This document shows, in pieces, positions 16,887 through 24,585 of a DNA stretch of 38,380 nt. The notes below the pieces were generated by a model. That model did not search any database and was not told the DNA's origin. It saw only the letters and a program-made list of their open reading frames with translations. This DNA comes from Methylotenera sp. (GTDB taxonomy: Bacteria > Pseudomonadota > Gammaproteobacteria > Burkholderiales > Burkholderiaceae_C). Numbering within the stretch: the first letter of the stretch is position 1; each line of letters starts with the position of its first letter. The translations under genes were made by a program, and so were the position numbers. Where the stretch lies: positions 1-38,380 of the forward strand of contig JAIPCJ010000021.1 in assembly GCA_021738245.1 (NCBI GenBank), read 5' to 3'.

Positions 16887-18587
16887 TCAATCGCCGAAGA
16901 TGACCTTGCTCTTCTTGCTGACCCAGCCCTCGAAGCTGCCCGAGTAGGCCTCCTCGATCCGGTTGCGCTTGACCTTGAAGGTCGGCGTGATGAAGCCGTT
17001 GTCCACCGTCCACGGCGTCTTGATCAGCACCAGCGCATCCAGCTGCTCGTGCGGGTCCAGGCGGGAGTTGACGTCGTCCAGGTGCTTGGAGAGTTCGGCC
17101 ATCAGCGCGGTGCGCTCGGCCTCGCTGCTGGCGCGCTCCAGGCCCTGGGGCGACAGCATCGCGATGCCCAGCGGCTGGCCCATGTTGGCGCCGGCCACGC
17201 AGCAGGCTTCCACGTTGGGGTTCATGCCCAGGCGGTCCTCGATCGGGGCCGGGGCCACGTACTTGCCCTTGCTCGTCTTGAACAGGTCCTTCACGCGGCC
17301 GGTGATGCGCACGCAGCCGTCCTTGTCCTGGCTGGCCTTGTCCCCGGTGCGCAGCCAGCCGTCTTCGGTGAAGCTGTCGCGGGTCTGCTCCGGCGCCTTG
17401 TAATAGCCCAGCATGACGGCCGGGCTGCGCATCTGCAGCTCGCCCGTGGTGGGGTCGATGCGCACCTGCACGCCTTCGTAGGCCGGGCCCACGGTGCCGC
17501 GCTGGTTCTTGCCGGGCAGGGTCAGGTGCGACAGGGCGAGGTTCTCGGTCATGCCGTAACCCTCGTTGATGTGCAGGCCCAGGGCCGCATACCACTCCAG
17601 CAGGGCCACGGGCATGGGCGCGGCGCCGCCGGCGGCGAACTTGCATTCGTTCAGGCCCAGGGCCTTGAGCACCTTCTTGCGCACCAGGCCGCCGATGATC
17701 GGCAGGCGCAGCAGCTTGTTGAGCTTTTGCTGCGGCATCTTGGCCTGCACGCCCTGCTGGAACTTCACCCACAGGCGCGGCACCGAGAAGAACACGGTAG
17801 GCAGCGCCCGCTGCAGGTCGGCCGCGAAGGTGTCCAGCGACTCGGCAAAGAAGATCTTGATGCCGCGCGCCAGCCAGCCGTGCTCCACCAGCGTGCGCTC
17901 CACCACGTGGGCCAGCGGCAGGTAGGACAGCATGCGGTCGGCCCCGGTCATGGGGATGCGCTTGAGGCCGGCGTCCACCGCCCAGGCGAAGGCGCCGAAG
18001 GTGTGCATCACGCCCTTGGGCAGGCCGGTGGTGCCGGAGGTGTAGATGAGGGTGCAGAGCTCGTCGGCGCCGCGCACCGGCGACTCCTTCATCGGCTGGG
18101 TGCGGGCACAGATGGCGTCCCAGCCTTCGTAAGTCTTCTTGGCGTCGTCGGGCGAGAGGGCATAGCTCGCGCCCGGCAGGCCGGCCGGCACGCCGGGCTT
18201 CATGCCTTCCCAGCCGTCGAGCTTGCCGATGAAGATGAAGCGCGACTCGCTGTGCTCCAGGATCTGCGTGATGGTCTCGGGGGCCAGCGTCGGATACAGC
18301 GGCACGCTGACATAACCCGCCATCCAGATGGCCAGGTCGGTCATCAGCCACCAGGCGCAGTTCTTGGAGAGGATGGCCACCTTGGCATCCGCCGGCCAGC
18401 CCTCGGCCTGGCCCTTGGCCTTGAGGAAGGCCGCCATGCGGCGCACCTGGTCGCCGACCTGGGCCCAGGTGAAGTCTTGGACGGCCGCGCCGCCCATGGG
18501 TTGGGTCAGCGTGACCTGGTTGCCGGCCGTGCGCTCCCAGTGATACAGGCGTTGCAGGGCGAGATGGTCGGCAGCGATCGTGGCCAT
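16887..18587 (-). CDS. Long-chain acyl-CoA synthetase (AMP-forming)
   Basis: A 566-residue member of the adenylate-forming superfamily that activates a carboxylic acid to its CoA thioester with ATP. The phosphate-binding loop is YTSGTTGLPKGVMHT (about 182-196), the A5 motif is NEGYGMTEN, A7 is GWLRTGD, A8 is GRVKDLFKTSKGKYVAP, and the C-terminal catalytic lysine is in the FKVKRNRIEE region. The long spacing around LPLAHVVERTLVEHG and the pre-C-terminal region match long-chain (FadD15/FAA-like) enzymes more than acetyl-CoA synthetases. The ATG at 18585-18587 has GAGGAG 8-9 bases upstream. It stands alone on its transcript, with two palindromes in its promoter region. It could feed the beta-oxidation genes of this window, but its real substrate is not determined. 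Confidence 0.93.
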   Translation of the reverse strand: MATIAADHLALQRLYHWERTAGNQVTLTQPMGGAAVQDFTWAQVGDQVRRMAAFLKAKGQAEGWPADAKVAILSKNCAWWLMTDLAIWMAGYVSVPLYPTLAPETITQILEHSESRFIFIGKLDGWEGMKPGVPAGLPGASYALSPDDAKKTYEGWDAICARTQPMKESPVRGADELCTLIYTSGTTGLPKGVMHTFGAFAWAVDAGLKRIPMTGADRMLSYLPLAHVVERTLVEHGWLARGIKIFFAESLDTFAADLQRALPTVFFSVPRLWVKFQQGVQAKMPQQKLNKLLRLPIIGGLVRKKVLKALGLNECKFAAGGAAPMPVALLEWYAALGLHINEGYGMTENLALSHLTLPGKNQRGTVGPAYEGVQVRIDPTTGELQMRSPAVMLGYYKAPEQTRDSFTEDGWLRTGDKASQDKDGCVRITGRVKDLFKTSKGKYVAPAPIEDRLGMNPNVEACCVAGANMGQPLGIAMLSPQGLERASSEAERTALMAELSKHLDDVNSRLDPHEQLDALVLIKTPWTVDNGFITPTFKVKRNRIEEAYSGSFEGWVSKKSKVIFGD

Positions 18588-18612
18588 GGGCGGCGTCTCC
18601 TCAAGGGTTATT

Positions 18613-18648
18613 TTTCGGATCCCGAAAGTTACCCGGGTGTAAACACCC
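18613..18648. promoter_or_regulatory. Two adjacent palindromes upstream of the acyl-CoA synthetase gene
   Basis: TTTCGG-ATC-CCGAAA (18613-18627) and GGGTGT-AA-ACACCC (18635-18648) lie 25-61 bases before the start codon at 18587, where RNA polymerase or a repressor would bind. Neither matches a motif I can name. Confidence 0.5.
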
Positions 18649-18700
18649 AGTTCCTACGGGAAAACACCTTGCATCGTGACCTGCTGCCCAGTGAGCCTAG

Positions 18701-18725
18701 AGGCAGGGCTCTAGAAGCCCTGCCT
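18701..18725. terminator. Hairpin after the small membrane-protein gene, possible terminator
   Basis: A perfect 10-bp stem (18701-18710 with 18716-18725) around a 5-base CTAGA loop lies 10 bases after the stop of the 18736-19047 gene. No T-run follows on the minus strand, so it is at best a weak intrinsic terminator or an RNA-stabilising hairpin. Confidence 0.4.
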
Positions 18726-18735
18726 GGACCTGGGG

Positions 18736-19047
18736 TCAAGACGCCGTGGCCGGCCGAGCATGGCGGGCGGCACCCGACGGCTGCAGCAGCAGGTACAGCA
18801 GCGGCCCGAGAGAGCCTGCTGCCAACGTGAGCAGCGCAAACGGCCACCAGGCGCGGCCGGTGCGCTGCGCGTCCTGCCACAGGTACCCCAGCGCGATGCA
18901 CGACATCAGCACCAGGTCCACGAGCACCTGCCAGGCGCCGAGGCTGGCCATGCCGGCTTGCCAGATGCCGAGGTAGCCGACCTGCCACATCACATAGGTC
19001 GAGAAGGCGCCGAACGCGGCGAGGGCGAGGAAGAGAACGGTTCGCAT
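18736..19047 (-). CDS. Small membrane protein, DUF2834-like
   Basis: A 103-residue protein with three likely membrane helices: about 3-24 (VLFLALAAFGAFSTYVMWQV), about 38-58 (WQVLVDLVLMSCIALGYLW) and about 68-90 (WPFALLTLAAGSLGPLLYLLL). The polar loop with WQDAQRTGRAWWP between helices two and three, and the closing GSLGPLLYLL, recall the DUF2834 family; this assignment is tentative. The ATG at 19045-19047 has GGAGA 6 bases upstream. It is divergent from an MmyB-type regulator across 111 bases with a short dyad, so it is likely that regulator's target. Its function is unknown. Confidence 0.75.
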   Translation of the reverse strand: MRTVLFLALAAFGAFSTYVMWQVGYLGIWQAGMASLGAWQVLVDLVLMSCIALGYLWQDAQRTGRAWWPFALLTLAAGSLGPLLYLLLQPSGAARHARPATAS

Positions 19048-19106
19048 GACAAGTCTCCAGCGGGTTGAACAGGCCTTCATGCTCGGCAGCGGCGCGCGTG
19101 GCCGCA

Positions 19107-19123
19107 ATGACGCCGGAGGTCAT
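19107..19123. promoter_or_regulatory. Dyad ATGAC-N7-GTCAT in the regulator/membrane-protein divergent promoter
   Basis: Perfect 5-base arms with a 7-base spacer sit between the two divergent genes, 36 bases before the regulator's ATG. It is a candidate operator for the XRE/MmyB protein; short dyads of this size can arise by chance. Confidence 0.4.
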
Positions 19124-19158
19124 CGCCGTGGTGGCGCCTGCGGCCCAGAATTCGCCGC

Positions 19159-19929
19159 ATGACCGCCACCCTCGCCACCCTGCGCCGGGCCCGCCGCCTC
19201 AGCCAGCTCGAGCTGTCGCTGCGCGCCGGGGTTTCGCAACGTCACCTGAGCTGCATCGAGACCGGCCGCTCACGCGCCGGCCGCGAAACCCTCATCGCGC
19301 TGCTGGACGCCATGGGCGCCACGCTGCCCGAGCGCAACCAGGCGCTGCTGGCTGCCGGCTACGCGCCGGCGCACACCGAGCGCGCGCTGGACGCCCCCGA
19401 GATGGCGCCGGTGCGCCATGCGCTGGAACAACTGCTGCAGGCCAGCGGCGCCGCCACGCCAGCCCTGGTGCTGGATGGGGAATACAACGTCGTCATGGCC
19501 AACGCCGGCCTGGCGCGGCTGCTCGGCCTGCTGGGCCTGCCGCCGCAGATGCTGCAGGGGCCGATGAACCTGCTGCGGGCCGTCTTCGCGCCGGGCGGCC
19601 TGAGAAGCTTCTGCGTGGACGAGGCCTGGCTGTGCAACGAGATGTGGGCCCGGGCGGTGCGCGAGTCCGAGCACCTGCCGCGGCTGCGGGCCCTGCTTGA
19701 CGAGCTGCGCCCGGGCCTGCAGCCCTGGGCGGTGGCCGAGCCGGCGGGCCAGCTGCCGGTGCTCGCCTTTCGGCTGCGCGCCGCCGACGGCCGGGTGCTG
19801 AGCTTCTTTTCCGCGCTGACCAGCTTCGGCACGCCGCTGGACATCACGCTGGCGTCGCTCAAGGTCGAGCACCTGTTCCCGACCGATGACCTGACCCGCC
19901 AGGCGCTGTGCGAGGCCGAGCTCGGTTGA
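19159..19929 (+). CDS. XRE-family regulator with MmyB-like ligand-binding domain
   Basis: A 256-residue regulator. The N-terminal helix-turn-helix (about 4-60) reads LATLRRARRLSQLELSLRAG, then VSQRHLSCIETGRSRAGRE. The remainder, with NYNV-like EYNVVMANAGLARLLG, GPMNLLRAVFAPGGLRSF and the closing LASLKVEHLFPTDD, fits the PAS-like MmyB ligand-binding domain. These proteins bind small molecules (fatty-acid-like ligands have been seen in structures of the family) and usually repress an adjacent divergent gene, often an oxidoreductase. Here the divergent gene is a small membrane protein instead. The start ATG is at 19159 with no clear Shine-Dalgarno sequence. Confidence 0.92.
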   Translation: MTATLATLRRARRLSQLELSLRAGVSQRHLSCIETGRSRAGRETLIALLDAMGATLPERNQALLAAGYAPAHTERALDAPEMAPVRHALEQLLQASGAATPALVLDGEYNVVMANAGLARLLGLLGLPPQMLQGPMNLLRAVFAPGGLRSFCVDEAWLCNEMWARAVRESEHLPRLRALLDELRPGLQPWAVAEPAGQLPVLAFRLRAADGRVLSFFSALTSFGTPLDITLASLKVEHLFPTDDLTRQALCEAELG

Positions 19930-20044
19930 TGCGGTGGGGCCGGCCGGCGTGTCGGATTCCTTTACAGCGCGCGGCCCCTGGCTTGATGAGCCTTGGCCCT
20001 TCGGGCGGCGTTTCCCCAGGTGTATGGAGGCCGGGCGGGTGGTG

Positions 20045-20060
20045 TGGCGCGATATTTGCT
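20045..20060 (+). promoter_or_regulatory. Sigma-54-type promoter of the PEP-CTERM gene
   Basis: TGGCGCG-ATAT-TTGCT (20045-20060) matches the consensus TGGCACG-N4-TTGCW with one mismatch and has the required 10 bases between the GG (20046-20047) and GC (20058-20059). Transcription would start near 20071, leaving a leader of about 26 bases. PEP-CTERM genes are known to be controlled by RpoN with the PrsK/PrsR system in several bacteria. Confidence 0.75.
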
Positions 20061-20096
20061 TGATGCCAGCCAACTGAATTCTGGAAGCCGTTGATC

Positions 20097-20642
20097 ATGA
20101 AGCTGTCCCGCATCGCCGCCTCCCTGGCCGCCCTGGCCCTCGCCGCCAGCGCCCAGGCCGCCCTTGTCAGCTCGACGCTGAGCAATGTGTTCATCGGCGG
20201 CACCGTCTACAACGTGACCTTCATCCAGGATGACTCGGCCACCACCTCGTTCGACGACGTGTTCGGTGCCGGCACCGCGCCCGTGCTGACCTTCGAGAAC
20301 AACGTCACCGGCCTGGCGGCAGCCAACGCGCTGCGTGCGGCCGTCGAGGCCACGGGCTTCGACTCGGCACCGGGTTATGGCGGCACCGAAGAGATCGGCT
20401 TCAACCTGGTTTTCGGGGTCACGTCGACGTCCTACAGCTTCTACACCGTCCGCCCGGACGTGGAACTGAACGCCGAAGTCGGCGTCAGCGCCGAAGCCAG
20501 CGCCCTGCGCAGCCTCGGCACGCCCTGGTCCTTCGTGACCTTTGCCGCCGTGACCGAGACCCCTCTGCCCGAGCCGGGCAGCCTGGCCCTGGTGGGCCTG
20601 GCCCTGGCCGGCCTGGGCTTCGCCGGTCGCCGTCGCGCCTGA
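20097..20642 (+). CDS. PEP-CTERM sorting-domain protein
   Basis: A 181-residue exported protein. The N-terminal signal peptide ends near SAQA (about residue 21). The C-terminal sorting signal begins with the PEP motif at about 158-160 (PLPEPGSL), followed by a single hydrophobic helix (LALVGLALAGLGFAG) and the basic tail RRRA. Such proteins are cleaved and anchored or released by exosortase (EpsH/XrtA), usually as part of an exopolysaccharide-associated surface system. The central region (about 22-155) is Ser/Thr-rich and beta-strand-like with no domain I recognise. I chose the ATG at 20097; a TTG six bases upstream is less likely. It is a single-gene transcript with a sigma-54-type promoter and a clear terminator. 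Confidence 0.93.
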   Translation: MKLSRIAASLAALALAASAQAALVSSTLSNVFIGGTVYNVTFIQDDSATTSFDDVFGAGTAPVLTFENNVTGLAAANALRAAVEATGFDSAPGYGGTEEIGFNLVFGVTSTSYSFYTVRPDVELNAEVGVSAEASALRSLGTPWSFVTFAAVTETPLPEPGSLALVGLALAGLGFAGRRRA

Positions 20643-20666
20643 CCGGCCCTGGACCCTGCTGAACAG

Positions 20667-20688
20667 CGCCGCCTCCGGGCGGCGTTTT
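20667..20688 (+). terminator. Rho-independent terminator of the PEP-CTERM gene
   Basis: CGCCGCC (20667-20673) pairs with GGCGGCG (20678-20684) around a TCCG loop, followed by TTTT. It lies 24 bases after the stop codon. Confidence 0.9.
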
Positions 20689-20832
20689 CCATGGCGCGTC
20701 GTGAAGCGGGGCGAGCCCGCCCGCCTCATTCGCGGGGTCCGGCCTGGGTGATGTTCACCCCCTGCGCAGGGCGTGTCTCTTCAGAATGCCTGCAGGCGCC
20801 CGGTCGGCGCGACGCAGGAGAGGAGGCAGTCC

Positions 20833-21111
20833 ATGGCAAGCGGCATCACATTCACCCCCCGGTACTGGCTGCAGGCGGGCGATGAGACCTGGTACCCGGC
20901 ACCCTGGTGGGCCGAGACCCAGCCTCTGCTGGACGCCTTTGCCGACCCCGCCCGTGCCCGGGCTGATGCCGCCGCGCGCGCGACCGAGCTGCGCCGCATC
21001 GTGTCAGAAGGCGGCCTGGTGCGCTGCATGGCGCCCGATGCCCGCCATCCGGTGGCCGACAGCGTGCGCGACGTTTACGCGCATGCCGGCATCGGCCACC
21101 TGCTGAGCTGA
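20833..21111 (+). CDS. Hypothetical protein, 92 residues
   Basis: I do not recognise this protein. It reads MASGITFTPRYWLQAGDETW at its start, is rich in tryptophan in the first 30 residues (three W near WYPAPWW), continues with an alanine- and arginine-rich amphipathic helix (about 38-62) and ends IGHLLS. There is no signal peptide or membrane segment, so it is probably cytoplasmic. It is supported as a gene by an excellent ribosome-binding site (GGAGAGGAGG, 20817-20826, six bases before the ATG) and by its codon pattern. It converges with the acetyl-CoA hydrolase gene, 17 bases between stop codons. Confidence 0.75.
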   Translation: MASGITFTPRYWLQAGDETWYPAPWWAETQPLLDAFADPARARADAAARATELRRIVSEGGLVRCMAPDARHPVADSVRDVYAHAGIGHLLS

Positions 21112-21128
21112 GGCGGCCGCGGGCGGCG

Positions 21129-23057
21129 CTAGAGGTTGCCGGCGAACAGCCGCTTGAGCACCAGGGCCTTGAAGCCCCGCGCCTCGTCCAGCCCGAGTCG
21201 TTCGAGATAGGCGGGCGGCGCAGTCTGGCCCGTCCAGACCGCGCGCAGCGCCGTCGCCACCAGCGTCACCGGGTGGCGCAGGCTCTTCTTGAGGCGCCGC
21301 AGCGCGGCCACGATGCGCAGCTCGTCCGCCGTCAGGTCGGTGCCGAAGGGGAAGCCCGGCAGCAGGCCGGCCTCGGTCAGCGGGTGCAGCGTGGCGTCGA
21401 GCTGCTCCGGCGTGTTGTGCGTCCAGGATTCGGGCAACACCCAATCGGCGGGCAGCTTGCCGGCGCGTTGGGCCGCCTCCACCAGCGCGGGCTGGAAGCG
21501 CGAGTCGGCAATGCGCAGCAGGCGCCGGATGACCTCGGCGTCGCTTTGCCCGCGCAGGTCGGCCACGCCGTATTCGGTCACCACGATGTCCCGCAGGTGG
21601 CGGGGGATGGTGCAGTGCCCGTACTGCCAGACGATGTTGCTGACCGGCCCGTCCGGCGTGTCGTGGCAGGCGCGCAGCACGAGGATGGAGCGCGCATCCG
21701 GCAGCGCATGCGCCATGGCCACGAAGTTGTACTGCCCGCCCACGCCCGACACCACCTGGCCTGATTCCAGCGCGTCCGACGCCGCCGCGCCGAGCAGCGT
21801 CACCTTCATCGCGGTGTTGATGAACCGCGCCTGACCGCGCTGGGCACGGCGCAGCGCGTTGTCCAGCGGCCCGGGGCCGTCGAGCTGGTTGATGCGGTCG
21901 ATGCGGTCCATGCGGATGGCTGCGCGTTGGGCGGGCGTCAGCGCGCGCAACGCGGCGTAGAAGTCGGTCGGGCCGAGGAAGAAGCCGCCCGTCATCACCA
22001 CGCCGCCGGGCAGCGTGGCCGCGTCAAGCTCGCCGCGGTTGACCGCCTGCTGGGTGGCGAGGTCGTCGAACACCCGCCGCTTCACCACGCCCGCGGCCAT
22101 CAGCTTCAGGAAGCCGTTGACGAACATCTCCGAGCAGCCGTAGAGGCCCTGGTGAAAGGGTGCGGGTTCGGCCGCAGGCCGGTCGGCAGACGGTGCGCCG
22201 CCCTCCAGCGCCTGCAGCAGCCGGCGGTAGTCGCCGTTGCGCTCGTGGCGCAGCAGCAGCGCATGCGCAATCGCATCGCCCAGCGAGCCGATGCCGATCT
22301 GCAGCGTGCCGCCGTCCTGCACGAGGCGACTGGCGTGCAGGCCGATGGCGTGGTCGGTGGTGCTGACCTTGGCATTGGGCGGCGCGAACAAGGTGTGGCT
22401 GCACACCGGGTCGGTGACGATCAGGTCGAAGAAGCCCGGCGCCACCACCGCATCGCCCTGCATGAAGGGCAGCTCGCGGTTGATGCAGCCCACGCTCAGC
22501 ACCGGCTGGCCGGCCGCGGCCGCGCGCTCCTTCAGTTCATGCGTGACGTCGGGGTTGCACGACAGGCTCAGCTGCCAGCCGGGCGTGCCCTCGTGTTGCG
22601 TGGCCACCGCCTGCGCCAGCACATTCACGCCGTGGGCCAGCATGTCGCGGGCGGCAAAGGTGTAGTTGGTGCTGATGTAGTGCTGCTGCGCCGCGGCGTT
22701 GCCGAGGTAGTCGCCCGTCTTCAGGAAGAACTCGCGCACCTCGATGTTGGGCGGCAGCCGGCCGGCCCGGGCGGCCTTCACGTAGGCGAGATCCGGGTAG
22801 CCGCCGAACACACGCTCGACGATGGGCGCCAGAAATGCCCGCTCCAGCTCGCTCGCGCCGGTGGGCACCTCCAGGCTCAGCGCGGTGACGATGACGAGCC
22901 GGCGCGACGGGTCGGCCGCCACGCGCGCATACAGCCGGTTCACGAAAGGGTTGGGCTTGCCGATGCCCAGCGGCAGCGCCAGCACCAGCGTGCCGGGGAT
23001 GCGCGCGAGCACGGCGTCCACGGCGGCATCCAGCGTGGGCAGGCATGTTGCGGTCAT
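21129..23057 (-). CDS. Acetyl-CoA hydrolase/transferase family protein
   Basis: A 642-residue CoA-transferase-fold enzyme. The N-terminal domain (about 1-330) includes VLALPLGIGKPNPFVNRLYA and GGTLQIGIGSLGDAIAHALL. The C-terminal domain (about 400-560) has the family signature region VVSGVGGQYNFVAMAHALPD and VTEYGVADLRGQSD. Related proteins hydrolyse acetyl-CoA or move CoA between acetate, succinate and other acids. The protein is about 130-150 residues longer than typical Ach1/SucCoA:acetate transferases (about 500-520), with the extra length in the middle and at the C-terminus. That fits a longer group seen in beta- and gammaproteobacteria. The ATG at 23055-23057 was taken because the frame upstream is shadow coding. 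It lies 86 bases after the ABC ATPase stop on the same strand. Confidence 0.88.
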   Translation of the reverse strand: MTATCLPTLDAAVDAVLARIPGTLVLALPLGIGKPNPFVNRLYARVAADPSRRLVIVTALSLEVPTGASELERAFLAPIVERVFGGYPDLAYVKAARAGRLPPNIEVREFFLKTGDYLGNAAAQQHYISTNYTFAARDMLAHGVNVLAQAVATQHEGTPGWQLSLSCNPDVTHELKERAAAAGQPVLSVGCINRELPFMQGDAVVAPGFFDLIVTDPVCSHTLFAPPNAKVSTTDHAIGLHASRLVQDGGTLQIGIGSLGDAIAHALLLRHERNGDYRRLLQALEGGAPSADRPAAEPAPFHQGLYGCSEMFVNGFLKLMAAGVVKRRVFDDLATQQAVNRGELDAATLPGGVVMTGGFFLGPTDFYAALRALTPAQRAAIRMDRIDRINQLDGPGPLDNALRRAQRGQARFINTAMKVTLLGAAASDALESGQVVSGVGGQYNFVAMAHALPDARSILVLRACHDTPDGPVSNIVWQYGHCTIPRHLRDIVVTEYGVADLRGQSDAEVIRRLLRIADSRFQPALVEAAQRAGKLPADWVLPESWTHNTPEQLDATLHPLTEAGLLPGFPFGTDLTADELRIVAALRRLKKSLRHPVTLVATALRAVWTGQTAPPAYLERLGLDEARGFKALVLKRLFAGNL

Positions 23058-23143
23058 GCGATGTCTCCTCGCCGGCCAGTGTGCCTGCGAACGCGGGGCC
23101 AGGGCTTGCGCTGGGGCAAGCCCTGAGTCAGTCGCCGCGCGCT

Positions 23144-24442
23144 TCAGTCCTCGCCGGCTTCGGGCAGGTGGATCAGGCCGGTATGAAAGTCGTACTCGAA
23201 CACCTCGCCATAGCGGGCCCATTCGATGGCCACGCGCAGCACCTGCTCGGCCTCGGCCGGCTCCATGTGGGCGGACAGCAGCTTCAGGAAGGGCTCCTCC
23301 TTCAGCTGGCCATCGGCCTCCTGCTCCAGGCTGTGGCGGATGAAGGCGGCCAGCGGCACATGCGCCAGCAGTTGCTGGCCGAAGATCTCGCGGCGGAACT
23401 CGTGCGTGCCTTCCACGTACTTGCGGCCCAGCGGCGTCATCAGCAGGTCGCCGCCGCTGAGCTGGGCCAGGCCCAGGCGGTGCAGCGCATCGGCCAGCGG
23501 CAGCACGTCTTCGTCGGTGAGTTCGCTTTCTTCCACCAGCTGCGGCAGGTCGGCGCGGCCCTGGAAGGGCTCGTCGGCCAGCAGCTCCAACAGGCTTTCC
23601 ATACGGCCAACCTCGGCCGCGGGCAGCCGCTCCCCGAGGTGCGGCTTGTGGGCCGGTTCCACCGCGCCCGGCGCTGCCGTGGCGCTGGTCATCAGGCGGT
23701 AGACCTCGTCGATCAGCAGCCGCACCTCGGCGCTGTCGGCGCGGCGCGGGCGCGGCAGCGTGATCGGCAGTTCGGCGCGCACGCGGCCGGGGTTGCTCGC
23801 GAACACCAGCACCCGGTCGGCCATCATCACGGCCTCTTCGATGTTGTGGGAGACGACGAGCATCGCCTGCGTCGGCATCTGCCCACCGTCCCAGAGTTCC
23901 AGGATCTCGTTGCGCAGCCGCTCGCCGGTCAGCACGTCCAGGGCCGAGAAGGCCTCGTCCATCAGCAGCACCGCCGGCTGCATGACCAGGGCCCGCGCCA
24001 GGCCCACGCGCTGGCGCATGCCGCCCGACAGCTCGCGCGGCAGCGCGCCCTCGAAACCCGCCAGGCCGATGAGCTCGATGGCCTCGGCCGCCCGGCGCGC
24101 GCGCTCCGCAGCCGGCACGCCCGCGGCCTCCAGCCCCAGCTCCACGTTCTGCTGCACCGTGAGCCAGGGGAAGAGGGCGAAGCTCTGGAACACCATCGCA
24201 ATGCCCTGCGCCGGGCCGAACAGCGGCTGGCCGCCGTAGTGCACGTCGCCGGCATCCGCCGCGATCAGGCCGGCCATGATGCGCAGCAGCGTGCTCTTGC
24301 CCGAGCCGCTCTGCCCCAGCAGCGCCACGATCTCGCCCTTGGCCAGCGTGAAGTCCACGCCCTGCAGCACGCTGCGCAGGCTGCCATCGGCCGACTTGAA
24401 GCCCTTGGCGACTTGCTTGAGTTCGAGGAGTGCTTCGGTCAT
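23144..24442 (-). CDS. ABC transporter ATP-binding protein, NitT/TauT type, with C-terminal AAA-associated domain
   Basis: A 432-residue ATPase that powers import through the adjacent permease. Walker A is GQSGSGKST (about 43-51), the Q-loop is VFQSFALFPWLTV (Q86), the ABC signature is LSGGMRQRV (about 138-146), Walker B is VLLMDEAFSALD (about 158-169) and the H-loop is VVSHN (about 197-201). The N-terminal half resembles the SsuB/TauB/NrtD class. The extra C-terminal 170 residues (about 265-432: LPQLVEESELTDEDVLPLA, then LMTPLGRKYVEG) match the AAA-associated domain found in a subset of these ATPases and may be regulatory. The start at 24440-24442 is preceded by the second stem-loop repeat. 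No substrate-binding protein is encoded nearby. Confidence 0.93.
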   Translation of the reverse strand: MTEALLELKQVAKGFKSADGSLRSVLQGVDFTLAKGEIVALLGQSGSGKSTLLRIMAGLIAADAGDVHYGGQPLFGPAQGIAMVFQSFALFPWLTVQQNVELGLEAAGVPAAERARRAAEAIELIGLAGFEGALPRELSGGMRQRVGLARALVMQPAVLLMDEAFSALDVLTGERLRNEILELWDGGQMPTQAMLVVSHNIEEAVMMADRVLVFASNPGRVRAELPITLPRPRRADSAEVRLLIDEVYRLMTSATAAPGAVEPAHKPHLGERLPAAEVGRMESLLELLADEPFQGRADLPQLVEESELTDEDVLPLADALHRLGLAQLSGGDLLMTPLGRKYVEGTHEFRREIFGQQLLAHVPLAAFIRHSLEQEADGQLKEEPFLKLLSAHMEPAEAEQVLRVAIEWARYGEVFEYDFHTGLIHLPEAGED

Positions 24443-24470
24443 GGTGGGGGTGCTTTCTTGAGGCCCGGGG

Positions 24471-24555
24471 AATACAGCCACAGAGGCACAGAGACACAGA
24501 GAACTCGGTGCCCAGGCGCAGCTCCTCTGTGTCTCCGTGCCTCTGTGGCGGTGTT
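24471..24555. repeat. Stem-loop repeat of ACAGAGRC units, copy 2
   Basis: Arms of 31 bases (24471-24501 and 24525-24555) are inverted copies with three mismatches, around a 23-base loop. The arm sequence is nearly the same as in the copy at 5881-5962 (CCACAGAGGCACAGAGACACAGAG core). It sits between the permease and ATPase genes of one minus-strand operon, about 29 bases before the ATPase start codon. Confidence 0.85.
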
Positions 24556-24585
24556 GATGGGCCGTGGGCGGGGCATGGTGTTCGA

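Noticed and set aside
16767-18830. A 687-codon open frame on the plus strand
   Set aside because: It is opposite the acyl-CoA synthetase, which has complete adenylation motifs; the plus frame has no recognisable domain.
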